Shown here one piece after another: positions 16,461 to 31,976 of a stretch of DNA of 41,612 nucleotides. The stretch comes from Acidobacteriota bacterium. GTDB lineage: Bacteria; Acidobacteriota; Terriglobia; Terriglobales; Acidobacteriaceae. Position 1 is the stretch's first letter, and every line of letters begins with the position of its first letter. The position numbers and the translations under genes were made by a program. A model generated the notes under the pieces. The model saw only the letters and a list, made by a program, of their open reading frames with translations, ran no database searches and was not told the DNA's origin. The stretch covers positions 1 to 41,612 of the forward strand of contig QHZY01000027.1 in NCBI GenBank assembly GCA_003224855.1. The letters are read 5' to 3'.

Positions 16461-16687
16461 TGTGCCTCGCGCTCTTCCCTGAGCAGACGCGCGGTATGAA
16501 GTTCCACCTTAACCGGGGTGCGCGCATGCAGGCGCTCGCGAAACTCGAGGATTGTCGGCCGATCGGCAATCTCCTTGATTTCGGCCAGCAGGTAATCCGA
16601 GAGGGACATCCCTGCCATGGCGGCTCGTGCTTTAAGAGTACGGTGCAGCGCGTCAGGAACGTTTCGGAGTTGAATCATCTTGGACAT
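16457..16687 (-). CDS. vapB: Ribbon-helix-helix antitoxin, FitA/VapB type
   Basis: 76 residues. The N-terminus is a ribbon-helix-helix DNA-binding unit (MIQLRNVPDALHRTLKARAAMAGMSLSDYL) of the FitA/Arc-like kind, and the C-terminal half (PTILEFRERLHART) would wrap the toxin. It is upstream of, and overlaps, the PIN toxin gene. The complex is expected to repress its own promoter through the palindrome just upstream at 16704-16718. The gene symbol reflects system type, not orthology to a specific VapB. Confidence 0.82.
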   Translation of the reverse strand: MSKMIQLRNVPDALHRTLKARAAMAGMSLSDYLLAEIKEIADRPTILEFRERLHARTPVKVELHTARLLREEREAH

Positions 16688-16703
16688 GTAATGAGCATAC
16701 TTT

Positions 16704-16718
16704 CATGTGCTACACATG
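16704..16718. promoter_or_regulatory. Probable autoregulatory operator of the toxin-antitoxin pair
   Basis: CATGTG-CTA-CACATG is a perfect 6-bp inverted repeat 17 bp upstream of the antitoxin start. Another ACATGT overlaps the start codon (16684-16689). Such palindromes are typical binding sites for ribbon-helix-helix antitoxin/toxin complexes. Confidence 0.55.
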
Positions 16719-16757
16719 TAAAGCGCGTTTCTGGATGACCCGGAGTGTAGAACACCA

Positions 16758-17408
16758 ATGTCCGCCGACACATTAACCCGGCAGGTGGGGGCCAAAGCGC
16801 GCAGTGGGTGCTTGGGCTGTTTATGGCAGGTTGGGCTGGTACTGCTCTTGGGAGTGGTTTTGATGATCGCACTCACCGGAGTTTTCTATCCCTGGGCGTT
16901 CTATCTTGGGGGAAAGTTTCACATCCTTCCTTACTGGCAGGGCGTGGGCAGAGCGCATGCCAAAAGTGGCGACTACCTGGTCTGGGTGCAATTTGAGCCG
17001 ACCACTCGTGGAAGCCGGTTGTATATGGCCTCGAACCTGACCGGGAATGCTTACGTTTGCACGCCCAAGGCTGAGAGGTTTCGAATGCACCTGGGAGGCA
17101 GCATGCGCAAGAACCTGAATCTCTCGACCGATGGCGAAGCGATCAGCTTATACATGAATTACTGGCCGCTATTTTACGGACAATTCATCGGCGACCGGCG
17201 GCCTCGCCTCGAATTTCGCGGCAAGTGGCAGAACCCGAACATCGTCATGGATGACCATGGCAGCATCGGACGGGCGTTTGAGCCCGACGGAACGGTTTAT
17301 CGCGGACATGGTGGCAGTCGGCCTTATATGGATGAGGTGGTCCCGATCACCTTTGTGCAGGGCTCACGCTCGGAATTCGATAAGGCTTGCGCAGCGCTGC
17401 GGCGGTAA
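16758..17408 (+). CDS. Single-TM protein of unknown function
   Basis: 216 residues: a basic, Cys-containing N-terminus (RSGCLGCLWQ), one membrane helix at about residues 25-50 (VGLVLLLGVVLMIALTGVF) and an extracytoplasmic domain of ~165 residues with LGGKFHILPYWQG, YLVWVQFEP and FRGKWQNPNIVMDDHGS. It is not recognised. The pattern suggests an anchored periplasmic protein. The start ATG 16758 has no clear ribosome site. It is divergent from the toxin-antitoxin pair and convergent with the GH63-like gene. Confidence 0.65.
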   Translation: MSADTLTRQVGAKARSGCLGCLWQVGLVLLLGVVLMIALTGVFYPWAFYLGGKFHILPYWQGVGRAHAKSGDYLVWVQFEPTTRGSRLYMASNLTGNAYVCTPKAERFRMHLGGSMRKNLNLSTDGEAISLYMNYWPLFYGQFIGDRRPRLEFRGKWQNPNIVMDDHGSIGRAFEPDGTVYRGHGGSRPYMDEVVPITFVQGSRSEFDKACAALRR

Positions 17409-17459
17409 ATGACGGCGCAGTGAAGTTGCGCTCATGATCGGGTGGGCGGGAAACACGGT

Positions 17460-18200
17460 CTAGGTGTTCCGCTTGTGCTGCCGGCTTTCGCCACTTTGCT
17501 GTATCAGCTTGGTGATCAGCCCGGTCCAGCCGGTCTGATGGCTGGAGCCCACGCCGGCGCCGGAATCACCATGGAAGTATTCATGAAATAAAAGCAGGTC
17601 GCGCCAATGGGGATCGGCCTGGAATTTTTCCAGATTGCCGAAAACGGGGCGGCGCCCATCCGCGCCTTGCAGAAAAATATTGCTCATACGGCGTGAGAGT
17701 TCTCCGGCGACTTCTGCGAGAGTCATCATCTTGCCCGAGCCGGTTGGGAATTCGACCTGGTAGCCGTTGCCAACATAGTGATGAAAACGCTGCAGCGATT
17801 CGATCAACAGGTAGTTGACCGGAAACCAGATCGGGCCGCGCCAGTTGGAGTTGCCGCCGAATAATCCGGTTCGTGATTCTGCCGGCTCGTAATCCACCCG
17901 GTACTCCAGTCCATCCACCTGGAGAATGTAGGGATGGTCGTGATGGTAGCGGGAAAGCGCCCGTATTCCGTAGGGGGAAAGGAACTCATTCTCGTCCAGC
18001 ATGAATTTAAGAACGCTCCGCAGTTGGTCGGGATTGACGATGGACAGCAATCGCCGATCGCCCATTCCCTGGGAGCGCATGGAAGCGATGTTGGCAGTGA
18101 GATCGGGACGATTGTCCATGAACCACTCCAGCCGGCGCTTGAAATCGGGGAAACGGTCCAGAAGTCCAGGCTCGAGTGTTTCCACGGCGAACAGCGGGAT
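17460..18200 (-). CDS. GH63/MGH1-like glycosidase, C-terminal part (frameshifted gene)
   Basis: The second piece of a large glycosidase, readable from about 18200 ([17 protein letters not shown]) to TAG 17462-17460. It carries conserved barrel features ([85 protein letters not shown]). It continues the protein of 17804-19951 in another frame. About 57-63 residues expected between EEPSYE and IPLFAV are missing, and the missing length must be 1 modulo 3. The frame open from 18185 is the same gene piece. Confidence 0.8.
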   Translation of the reverse strand: MPLFAVETLEPGLLDRFPDFKRRLEWFMDNRPDLTANIASMRSQGMGDRRLLSIVNPDQLRSVLKFMLDENEFLSPYGIRALSRYHHDHPYILQVDGLEYRVDYEPAESRTGLFGGNSNWRGPIWFPVNYLLIESLQRFHHYVGNGYQVEFPTGSGKMMTLAEVAGELSRRMSNIFLQGADGRRPVFGNLEKFQADPHWRDLLLFHEYFHGDSGAGVGSSHQTGWTGLITKLIQQSGESRQHKRNT

Positions 18201-19951
18201 TCTTCGTAGGAAGGCTCTTCGACTGCGAGTTCAAGAGCAATGGCCAGCATATTGAGGGTGTACATGGCCATCCAACTGGTCCCGTCGGACTGTTCGATAT
18301 ACCCGCCGGTTGGCAGCGGCGAGCTGCGATCGAATACCCCGATGTTGTCGAGCCCGAGAAAACCGCCCTGGAAGATGTTCATGCCATCCGCATCTTTTCG
18401 GTTGACCCACCATGTAAAGTTCAGCATCAGCTTGAGAAACACCCGCTCCAGAAACGTGCGATCACCTTTCCCTTTGCGCTTCTTGTCAATTTTGTAGACG
18501 CGCCAGGCGGCCCAGGCATGCACCGGCGGGTTGACGTCACTGAACTTCCATTCATAAGCGGGAATCTGTCCGTTCGGGTGCATGTACCATTCACGCAGCA
18601 TGAGGACGAGTTGCTCTTTAGCGAAGTCGGGGTCGACCAGCGCGAGAGGAATGCAGTGGAACGCCAGGTCCCAGGCCGCGTACCAGGGATACTCCCATTT
18701 ATCGGGCATGGAGATCACATCGGAGTTATAGAGGTGGGTCCACTCATGATTGCGGCCGTTGCGACGCTCGGACGGCGGAGCCGGATTTTTCGGATCGCCG
18801 TCCAGCCACTCTTTCACCACGTAGTAATAGAACTGTTTTGACCAAAGCATTCCGGCGAAGCTCTGGCGCATGACATTGCGAGCGTCGAGCGATAGATGTT
18901 GGGGGATGATTTTGGCGTAGAAGTCATCGGCCTCATGCTGGCGCAATTCGGAGATCTGATCGAAATCGCCGAAAGTGCTGCCACTTAAAAGAGTGTCCGT
19001 CAGGCGCAAGCGCACTACGGCGGTTTCATCTGCAGCGATCGTGAACTTGTAGTGGGCTGCCGCCTTGGTACCGGAATGTTCGGGATTCACGGCTTCGCGC
19101 ATGCCGTTCACGATGAAGTCATTGATTCCATCCTTCACGTGCGGCGTCGGGTTCCCGACTCCGAAAAGGCGGGCGTAGTTGGTTACATTTTCTGTAAAGA
19201 GAAGCTCCGGCGAACCCTCACAATGCAGCCAGCGATTGCCCGGCTGATCGATGTTGAGTTCGATCACAGGATCGGGAGCTGCGCCGACCTGATGCAGATT
19301 CGGACGGCGTCCGGGAGCGCCCCAGGACCAGGTGTTACGGAACCAGATAGTAGGAAGCAATCGAAGACTGGCGGGATCGGGACCGCGGTTGACGATGGAA
19401 ATGCGGATGAGAATATCTTCGACGTCAGCCTTGGCGTACTCGACCATGACATCAAAGTAGCGGTCTTGCTCGAAGATCCCGGTATCCAGCAGTTCGAACT
19501 CGGGCTGGCTCCTGCCACGGTTGCGGTTTTCCTGGACCAGCCGGGCGTAAGGAAACTCTGCCTGCGGATATTTGTACAGAAATTTCATGTAGGAGTGAGT
19601 GGGAGTGGAGTCGAGGTAGAAGTAATATTCCTTCACGTCCTCGCCATGATTTCCTTCCTCGCCATTCAGTCCAAAAAGTCGCTCTTTCAGAATCGGGTCT
19701 CTTTCGTTCCACAGTGCGAGGGCGAAGCAAATAATTTGGCGGCGGTCGCTGATTCCTGCCAGCCCATCTTCATTCCAGCGATAGGCGCGAGAGCGAGCAT
19801 GATCGTGGGGAAAAAAATCCCAGGCGGTGCCGTAAGGACTGTAGTCTTCGCGCACCGTGCCCCAGGCCCGTTCGCTCAGGTAGGGTCCCCATCGCTTCCA
19901 ATGCTTTTTGCGCGATGCAGATTCTAGAAGTCGAATCTCTTCGGTAGTCAT
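17804..19951 (-). CDS. GH63/MGH1-like glycosidase, N-terminal part (frameshifted gene)
   Basis: From ATG 19951 the protein follows the GH63-like (mannosylglycerate-hydrolase/glucosidase) family: [38 protein letters not shown] and a long beta-sandwich N-domain, then an (alpha/alpha)6 barrel with [39 protein letters not shown] and [16 protein letters not shown]. Family homology stops at EEPSYEE (~18203); the ~130 residues after that are out-of-frame read-through of the C-terminal part. Family members of this type are about 880-900 residues (memory), and the two pieces plus a ~60-residue gap fit. No signal peptide is seen, so it is probably a cytoplasmic enzyme acting on alpha-glucosides or compatible-solute glycosides. 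The exact substrate is unknown. Confidence 0.82.
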   Translation of the reverse strand: MTTEEIRLLESASRKKHWKRWGPYLSERAWGTVREDYSPYGTAWDFFPHDHARSRAYRWNEDGLAGISDRRQIICFALALWNERDPILKERLFGLNGEEGNHGEDVKEYYFYLDSTPTHSYMKFLYKYPQAEFPYARLVQENRNRGRSQPEFELLDTGIFEQDRYFDVMVEYAKADVEDILIRISIVNRGPDPASLRLLPTIWFRNTWSWGAPGRRPNLHQVGAAPDPVIELNIDQPGNRWLHCEGSPELLFTENVTNYARLFGVGNPTPHVKDGINDFIVNGMREAVNPEHSGTKAAAHYKFTIAADETAVVRLRLTDTLLSGSTFGDFDQISELRQHEADDFYAKIIPQHLSLDARNVMRQSFAGMLWSKQFYYYVVKEWLDGDPKNPAPPSERRNGRNHEWTHLYNSDVISMPDKWEYPWYAAWDLAFHCIPLALVDPDFAKEQLVLMLREWYMHPNGQIPAYEWKFSDVNPPVHAWAAWRVYKIDKKRKGKGDRTFLERVFLKLMLNFTWWVNRKDADGMNIFQGGFLGLDNIGVFDRSSPLPTGGYIEQSDGTSWMAMYTLNMLAIALELAVEEPSYEESRCSPWKHSSLDFWTVSPISSAGWSGSWTIVPISLPTSLPCAPREWAIGDCCPSSIPTNCGAFLNSCWTRMSSFPPTEYGRFPATITTIPTFSRWMDWSTGWITSRQNHEPDYSAATPTGAARSGFRSTTC

Positions 19952-20040
19952 GTTCGATGCGCGGTGAGTAAACCGATCCTGCTGCTCCTGTCGAATAAGC
20001 GGAACATTTTACTGTGTCGTCAACCGTGTTGCAGGTGCTT

Positions 20041-20685
20041 TCACCGCGAGCAGTGCGAGACGGCTTTGTTGGTGAAATCGGAGCTTCGAAACAAGCGTCG
20101 CACCGATCGGACGACCCAGCGAATCGCGAACATTAGCAAGAACAGGAGAGCGCATACAATGCCGGCGGCAAGATAGGGATGCCTGGTCGCAAACCAGGTG
20201 AGGAAGACAGCGCCCGCGTCTTCGGTAAGGCTCAAGCCGATGTTTGAGATCGGCTCCGGCGAGGGTGTGACCGCACCTCGGATGGCGAGTTTGCCGCCGT
20301 GCGCCGCGAAAGCAATTGCGCCACCCAGAAGCGTGACGGCCAATTGTTTACCGGGCGAAAGCTGGGAACTGGCTCCGTAGGCGACGAGTGCCGCCAGCGG
20401 CACCCGGATGAAAGTGTGAAGCGCATTCCAGATCAGGTCGAAGAGGGGCACCTTGTCCGCAAAGAATTCGATCGCGAACAGGACGAGGCTCGCGGCAATG
20501 ATCCACCAACTGGAAAGAAGATGCAGAGCGGGAGGTAACCACAGCACATGGAAGTGAGCGAGCAGGCCCAGAGTAGCCATTGTCGCGTAAACGTTAAGCC
20601 CGGCAGAGAAGCTGACTGCTATCAGCAACGCGATCAGCTGATCGGGAGTGAAATGAAGAGAATCCGGCACAGAAACGCTCGGCAA
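20041..20685 (-). CDS. DUF4126-family membrane protein
   Basis: 214 residues with about five or six hydrophobic segments: LIALLIAVSFSAGLNVYATM, the region LLSSWWIIAASLVLFAIEFF, LAVTLLGGAIAFAAHGGKLA and YLAAGIVCALLFLLMFAIRW. The GLNVYATMATLGLLA start and the FFADKVPLFDLIWNALHTFIR segment match the DUF4126 family, whose function is not established. The start is uncertain: TTG 20685 is the longest choice and GTG 20670 a good alternative. A run of basic residues ends the protein. It is divergent from the giant kinase. Confidence 0.75.
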   Translation of the reverse strand: MPSVSVPDSLHFTPDQLIALLIAVSFSAGLNVYATMATLGLLAHFHVLWLPPALHLLSSWWIIAASLVLFAIEFFADKVPLFDLIWNALHTFIRVPLAALVAYGASSQLSPGKQLAVTLLGGAIAFAAHGGKLAIRGAVTPSPEPISNIGLSLTEDAGAVFLTWFATRHPYLAAGIVCALLFLLMFAIRWVVRSVRRLFRSSDFTNKAVSHCSR

Positions 20686-21034
20686 AACAGCGAAAAGTAT
20701 AGCTATATAAAGTTAGCAATGCGCGGGAGACAACAGCCTGGCTGCGGGCGGACGGCCATTTCTGCCAAGCGCCTACAGTAAATACTGTAGAGTCAGCCCG
20801 GTATGGTTCGTGTTAACTATTCCTTGTATGGGGCTCCCCTGAATATTGTGCTCCATTCCACTCTGTCCCATGTTGCTGTTTGATTGCGGCGGGTGGTGCC
20901 TGGCTCATTTCAGAGATGCCGCTTTCGCCTAATTCGCGATTTCATCTTACGTCCTATCCCGTCCTTTATTCCGCCGGGTTCTACCTCATTCGAGCTGGAT
21001 GCTTTCAGTCCCTTCGATCAAACGGAGAAAGAAT
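20686..21034. promoter_or_regulatory. Intergenic promoter region with an 18-bp palindrome
   Basis: CTACAGTA-AA-TACTGTAG is a perfect inverted repeat with 8-bp arms at 20773-20790. It lies about 90 bp upstream of the DUF4126 start and 245 bp upstream of the kinase start, in a spot suited to an operator for either. Nothing else gene-like is seen in the 349 bp, which end with GGAG eight bases before ATG 21035. Confidence 0.4.
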
Positions 21035-27150
<6,116 letters not shown>

Positions 27151-27181
27151 ATGGGCCGAGTGACACCCAGAAAGAAGGGTC

Positions 27182-28783
27182 ATGGCATCAGAGCATAAAG
27201 TAAACATCCTGATGGTAGATGACCAGCCCGGCAAGCTGCTCAGCTATGAAGTTATTCTGGCTGAACTAGGCGAAAACCTGCTCAAAGCCACGTCCGCGCG
27301 GGATGCGCTGGAGCAACTTCTCAAGAACGACGTAGCGGTCGTGCTGATGGACGTCAGCATGCCTGACATTGACGGCTTCGAATTGGCGGAAATGATCCGC
27401 CAGCACCCGCGTTACCAGCGCACAGCAATCATCTTCATCTCCGCGGTACACCTCACCGACCTGGACCGGCTGAAAGGATACCAGCGGGGTGCGGTGGACT
27501 ACATCTCGGTGCCGGTTGTCCCCGAGCTGTTGCGCGCCAAGGTAAGTGTTTTCGCCGAGCTTTTCCGTAAGAACCAGGAACTGCAGGCTCTGAACCGGGA
27601 CCTCGAGCTTCGGGTCGCGGAAAGAACCGCAGAAATCGAGCGCAGGACCGAGGCGCTCGAACTTTTGAACGCGCAGCTCGCGCGCAAGAACCAGGAGCTG
27701 GATGCTATCTTCAAAACCGCTCCTGACATCATTTTCAGCAGCAAGCCGGACGGACACAGCGATTACATCAGCGGACGTTTTCACGAATACACCGGCGCGC
27801 AAAACGGAGCGAGCTCAGGCGCCAATATTCTGGAGTACGTACATCCTGACGATCTGGAACGCAGCGTTGCGCAATGGTCCCGTTCCATCGAAAAGGGCGA
27901 GAACTACGAGTGTGAATATCGGCTGCGTTCGAAGAACGGAGATTACCGCTGGTTTCGAGCGCGGGCCCTACCCATCCGCGACCACGCGGGAGATGTGGCC
28001 CGCTGGTATGGCACCTGCTCGGATATTCACGACAGCAAACTGCTGGAACACTCAATTCGCGACAGTGCGACGGAACTGGAACGCATGGTGGAGGAGCGCA
28101 CCTCACAGTTGCGTCGCCTCTCCGGTCGCCTGATGACGATGCAGGATGAAGAACGCCGCCGCATTGCGCGCGAGATTCACGATGGCCTGGGACAGGAACT
28201 GGTCGCAGCCAAGATGGTTCTGGAAGGGGTTATCGCGAAGAATACGCGTTCGCCCCACCGCACCTCGGTGATGGAATCGAGAGATCTGGTAGATCGCGCG
28301 ATCCAGCAGGTTCGCAGCATCTCTCATCTGCTGCACCCCTTGCTGCTGGATGATGTAGGGTTGCTTTCCGCCATCACCTGGTATGTAGAAGGTCTTGCGA
28401 AACGCAGCGGTATTCAGATCGGACTCACCGTGGATCCTCCTGAGCTGCAGCGCTACACTCCGGAGCTTGAGATGGCCGTGTTCCGCATCATCCAGGAGGC
28501 TCTCACAAATGTTTTTCGGCACTCCGGAGCCCGCAATGCCATGGTCGCGATCACCGTTAAAGATAGCCTCCTCACGGTGACCGTCCACGACGACGGTTGT
28601 GGGGTGGGCGAACATGTTTCCGAGCTCCATCCAGGCAGCATAGGTATTGGAATCGGCGGAATGACGCAACGCGCCAAAGAGTTTGGCGGCGAATTGCGGG
28701 TCACGAATGCTAACCCAGGCACTGTCGTGGAACTCACCGTTCCCTGCAACGTATACTCTTCGCAGGAAGCTGCAACCGCCTAA
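27182..28783 (+). CDS. Hybrid sensor kinase REC-PAS-HisKA_3-HATPase
   Basis: 533 residues from ATG 27182. An N-terminal receiver has phospho-Asp57 (LMDVSMPDIDG), then a coiled coil (~125-175), a PAS fold with PAC (178-285; IFSSKPDG, YVHPDDLE, YRWFRARALPI), a second coiled coil and a NarX/DesK-type HisKA_3 with H334 (RRRIAREIHDGLGQE). The HATPase follows (IIQEALTNVFRHSGA, VHDDGCGVG, GIGGMTQRAKEFGG). The conserved Lys of the receiver is replaced (DYISVPVVPELLRAKV in place of a KP motif), a variation I associate with this subfamily. The receiver is probably phosphorylated by the upstream giant kinase, and the output kinase would signal to a NarL-type regulator not present here. The stop overlaps the convergent epimerase stop by 4 nt. 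Confidence 0.92.
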   Translation: MASEHKVNILMVDDQPGKLLSYEVILAELGENLLKATSARDALEQLLKNDVAVVLMDVSMPDIDGFELAEMIRQHPRYQRTAIIFISAVHLTDLDRLKGYQRGAVDYISVPVVPELLRAKVSVFAELFRKNQELQALNRDLELRVAERTAEIERRTEALELLNAQLARKNQELDAIFKTAPDIIFSSKPDGHSDYISGRFHEYTGAQNGASSGANILEYVHPDDLERSVAQWSRSIEKGENYECEYRLRSKNGDYRWFRARALPIRDHAGDVARWYGTCSDIHDSKLLEHSIRDSATELERMVEERTSQLRRLSGRLMTMQDEERRRIAREIHDGLGQELVAAKMVLEGVIAKNTRSPHRTSVMESRDLVDRAIQQVRSISHLLHPLLLDDVGLLSAITWYVEGLAKRSGIQIGLTVDPPELQRYTPELEMAVFRIIQEALTNVFRHSGARNAMVAITVKDSLLTVTVHDDGCGVGEHVSELHPGSIGIGIGGMTQRAKEFGGELRVTNANPGTVVELTVPCNVYSSQEAATA

Positions 28784-29937
28784 GGGCGCGCTCTGGTCGA
28801 CAATCTGAACACCGTAACCGAGTGGAATTCCTGTCCCGGCACGAGTTTGGTGCTCGGAAAAGCAGGCTGATTTGGTGAGTCCGGAAAGTGTTGCGTTTCC
28901 AGACAGAAAGCCGTCCGCCGCTGGTACTTGATGCCACTTTTACCCTCGATCGATCCGTCCAGAAAATTGGCCGTATAAAACTGCACGCCTGGTTCCGTGG
29001 TAAACACCGTAAGCTCTCGACCAGAGCTCGGCTCGTCGACGCGGGCCGCTTCGGCCAGGTCTCCGGCTTTGCTGTCCAGCACGAAATTGTGGTCGTATCC
29101 GTTTCCCAGGCGCATCTGCTCGTAACCGGAATTGATGCGCTCTCCTATGCTTGTACTCTTGCGAAAATCGAGTGGAGTGCCCGCCACAGCCCGTAGTTCG
29201 CCTGTTGGAATCAGGTTAGCGTCCACCGGCGTAAACCGTGACGCATCGAGCCTCAGTTGGTGGTCCAGTATATTTCCATTGCCCTGGCCGCGAAGGTTGA
29301 AGTAGGAATGGTTAGTGAGATTTATCACTGTCGGCTTATCGGTGGTGGCTGAATACTCAATTTTCAGACTCCCATCTGCCAACGTATATCGAACCTTGAC
29401 AGCCAGGTTTCCCGGATAGCCCTCTTCACCGTCTTTACTTAAATAAGTAAGCTCGACGCCCGCAGCCAGCGGCTGGGCTTTCCAAAGCTGATTGTGGAAG
29501 CCGTGAGGGCCGCCGTGAATGGAGTTGTCTCCATTATTGCGGGTTAAAGAATATGCCTTGCCGTCGATTGAGAAGGTCGCATGAGCAATGCGATTCGCAT
29601 ATCGCCCTACAATGGGGCCAAAAAAGGCCGCCCCTTTACTGTTGTTATTAGCTAAGTAGGCCTCGAGAGTGTCGAATCCGAGCACCAGGTCATCCCACTT
29701 ACCGGACCGGTCAGGGGCCTTCAAGGATATTAGAGTGGCCCCATACGTCATGATGCGAGCTTCGACCTGGGAGCTTTTGAGGGTGTAAACCTCTACGCTA
29801 GAGCCATCCGGCATCTTGCCGAATGCGGAGCTGGTGACCACGGTTTGTCCCGCTAGAGTACTCAGAAACCCCAGAATACAGGAAAGGATGCCGGTAAGCG
29901 GAAGCAGCGACTTGTGCCTGAGTGTGCCAGGATACAT
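28780..29937 (-). CDS. galM: Secreted aldose 1-epimerase (mutarotase)
   Basis: 385 residues from ATG 29937 (MYPGTLRHKSLLPL). This start was chosen because it gives a signal peptide, hydrophobic to about residue 30 and ending TLAGQ. The galactose-mutarotase beta sandwich follows with YGATLISLKAPDRSG, GRYANRIAHATFSI, NNGDNSIHGGPHGFHNQLW, TNHSYFNLRGQG and GYDHNFVLD. It interconverts alpha and beta anomers of aldoses, here in the periplasm, which suits growth on external sugars. The frame extends to 30135 without a better start. It converges on the kinase gene, the two stop codons sharing bases. GalM activity is well supported; the substrate range is not. Confidence 0.92.
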   Translation of the reverse strand: MYPGTLRHKSLLPLTGILSCILGFLSTLAGQTVVTSSAFGKMPDGSSVEVYTLKSSQVEARIMTYGATLISLKAPDRSGKWDDLVLGFDTLEAYLANNNSKGAAFFGPIVGRYANRIAHATFSIDGKAYSLTRNNGDNSIHGGPHGFHNQLWKAQPLAAGVELTYLSKDGEEGYPGNLAVKVRYTLADGSLKIEYSATTDKPTVINLTNHSYFNLRGQGNGNILDHQLRLDASRFTPVDANLIPTGELRAVAGTPLDFRKSTSIGERINSGYEQMRLGNGYDHNFVLDSKAGDLAEAARVDEPSSGRELTVFTTEPGVQFYTANFLDGSIEGKSGIKYQRRTAFCLETQHFPDSPNQPAFPSTKLVPGQEFHSVTVFRLSTRARP

Positions 29938-30209
29938 GGCGTTGAACTCTAGCCTAATCAGGCCGTTTTGGCCAGTTACGCGGCGTTCACCATAAATTAA
30001 TCGCTTTGTAACGGCTTCGTAACACGGCGCGAATAAAACCAGAATACCCAGTGAAGGCTGGTTTTGATTCCAACGTGCGCCTCTCGGCGGGATTTCTGCG
30101 GACAAGTTCAACCTTTTCCCTTCTGAAGGCGGCAATCAAACAGCCAAAAGAAATTAGCAGAAAAAAATTGACTCTCTCCGACCGATTTGGCGGAGGCAAA
30201 AGGAGAACT

Positions 30210-31916
30210 ATGAAGTTTGCTCTCAGGTGGTGCGTAGTTCCGCTTATAGCTTCGACGCTGGTGGCGCAGACTGCGGCTAAGCCGAAATCAAACAGGCCAG
30301 TTGCCCGCACCACAGTCACCGCCGCGGACGTGCAAGCTCTGAAAGATGCGCTTGCTGCGCAACAGCAACAGATTGAACAGTTACGCCGGGAAATGCAATC
30401 CCGTGACGCAGCCCTGCAGGCGGCCCAGCAACAGGCCCAGCAGGCACAGCAGCAATTACAGCAGACCCAGACCACTGCGGCCGACGCCCAGGCAAAGGCA
30501 TCGTCTGTGGAATCAGCATGGAGTGAGCAAAAGAACAGCGTCTCCAAGCTCAGCGATGACATGGCGGATGTAAAAACCACCCTCACAAACTCCGCGCTTA
30601 GCGCTCAGGATGAGCAAAAGCGTGTTTCAGCCATTGAAGGGCTGATGGGGCGGTTCCGGTTTAACGGCGATGTCCGTGTACGTGGTGAAAGCTTTTTCCA
30701 GGATTTCCCCAATTTCCCTGATCGTAACCGCGGCCGTATCCGTGTTCGCTTCGGATTTGACGGCAAGCTGAGCGAGGACTTCACCGGCGGTATCTATCTG
30801 GCAACCGGTTCGCTGGGCGATCCAACCACCACCAATGAAACTCTGACCAATTTCTTCGACAAGAAGACGATCGGGCTGGACCGCGGTTTCATTACCTACA
30901 ACCCGATCGCACACAAGTGGATCAGCCTTACGGCCGGAAAGTTTTCTCCCACCTGGAACAAGACCTCGGTCACGTTTGACCCGGACTTGAACCCGGAAGG
31001 TTTCAGCGAAAAGCTTTCCTGGGACCTGAAGATGCCGCTGGTCAAGAACTTCACGGTACAGGCGATGCAGTTGCTATACAACGAGTCAAACTCCGGCAGC
31101 ACCGCGAATGCCCGGCAAGACTCTTATGCGATTGGCGGGCAGGTTTCGGCCAAGTTGGTGTTCGGCCCGTGGACCGCAACGCCATCATTCCTGAGCTTAA
31201 AGTGGAACCGTCCTGACAGCATCCTGCAGGCGAGTGCGTTTGCCGTGCAAGCCACCACCACAGGATTGCAGGGCACAGTTCCCAGCGGCCCATTTAACGT
31301 GCCCGGGGAAGGTCCGGGTTGCGCTGCGGCGACTGGAATACCCAGCCCCAACGTGCCGCCTTGCCCGTTCGCGCCGAATGGCATGACTAACGCGACTTTC
31401 ATCGATTCAAGCGGCCATGCCCACTTCTTCTCCGGGTTCAATTATGCCGACTTCATCCTGAACAACGTGGTGAAGACCGGCATCGCGCGGCTTCCATTCA
31501 ATGTGATTGCTGAGTATGAGCAGAACCTGGACGCCGAAGATCATCCACTGGACTCTAAAGGCAAAGTTATCACCAGCCTGGGCAGCCAGAACAAAGCCTA
31601 CCTGGTTGATGTCAGCCTTGGACAGCTTAAGAACAGGAACGATATCCAATTCGGCTATGCCTTCCTGCGGCAGGCACAAGACTCGGTAATCGCTTCATTC
31701 GATGAGAGCGATCAGCGCGCGCCAACCAACATCCTGCAGCACCGTTTTTACTTTAACTGGAGGATTAGAAACAACACCACCGCAGGCTTCACCTGGTGGC
31801 ATGGTCGCACCCTGAACACCGGGCTGGAAAATGCTGCCAAGGTCGGCGGGTTGACCACGGGCGCCGTGGAACCTTACCTCAACCGTTTGCAGTTTGACCT
31901 GATCTACTCGTTCTAA
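30210..31916 (+). CDS. Outer-membrane porin with N-terminal coiled coil
   Basis: 568 residues from ATG 30210, following AAGGAG. A signal peptide (FALRWCVVPLIASTLVAQ) is followed by a Gln/Ala-rich coiled coil (~45-115; VQALKDALAAQQQQIEQLRREM) and then a beta barrel (FNGDVRVRGESFFQDFPNFPDRNRGR, SLTAGKFSPTWNKTS, LSWDLKMPLVKNF, FGYAFLRQAQDSV) ending FDLIYSF. The layout matches the putative-porin family in which a trimeric coiled coil may anchor the barrel to peptidoglycan. The solute is unknown. Convergent genes lie on both sides of the porin/peptidase junction, with a terminator at 31948-31976. The start of the 272-bp divergent region (29938-30209) shows only a short GTAAC repeat near 30010-30030. 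Confidence 0.85.
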   Translation: MKFALRWCVVPLIASTLVAQTAAKPKSNRPVARTTVTAADVQALKDALAAQQQQIEQLRREMQSRDAALQAAQQQAQQAQQQLQQTQTTAADAQAKASSVESAWSEQKNSVSKLSDDMADVKTTLTNSALSAQDEQKRVSAIEGLMGRFRFNGDVRVRGESFFQDFPNFPDRNRGRIRVRFGFDGKLSEDFTGGIYLATGSLGDPTTTNETLTNFFDKKTIGLDRGFITYNPIAHKWISLTAGKFSPTWNKTSVTFDPDLNPEGFSEKLSWDLKMPLVKNFTVQAMQLLYNESNSGSTANARQDSYAIGGQVSAKLVFGPWTATPSFLSLKWNRPDSILQASAFAVQATTTGLQGTVPSGPFNVPGEGPGCAAATGIPSPNVPPCPFAPNGMTNATFIDSSGHAHFFSGFNYADFILNNVVKTGIARLPFNVIAEYEQNLDAEDHPLDSKGKVITSLGSQNKAYLVDVSLGQLKNRNDIQFGYAFLRQAQDSVIASFDESDQRAPTNILQHRFYFNWRIRNNTTAGFTWWHGRTLNTGLENAAKVGGLTTGAVEPYLNRLQFDLIYSF

Positions 31917-31936
31917 GAGGGCTCGTTCTAAGAGGG
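31907..31936 (+). repeat. Perfect 15-bp tandem duplication over the porin stop codon
   Basis: CTCGTTCTAAGAGGG occurs at 31907-31921 and again immediately at 31922-31936. The first copy holds the last codons and TAA of the porin; the second repeats them as untranslated sequence. It looks like a replication-slippage duplication. The protein is unaffected. Confidence 0.85.
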
Positions 31937-31947
31937 CATCCCCTTGA

Positions 31948-31976
31948 AGCGCTGCCGTAACCCGGCAGCGCTTTTT
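31948..31976 (+). terminator. Rho-independent terminator of the porin gene
   Basis: The perfect 10-bp stem AGCGCTGCCG / CGGCAGCGCT (31948-31957 and 31963-31972) has a 5-nt loop and is followed by a T run (TTTTTATTT). It overlaps the stop codon of the convergent peptidase gene by 2 nt. Confidence 0.88.
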
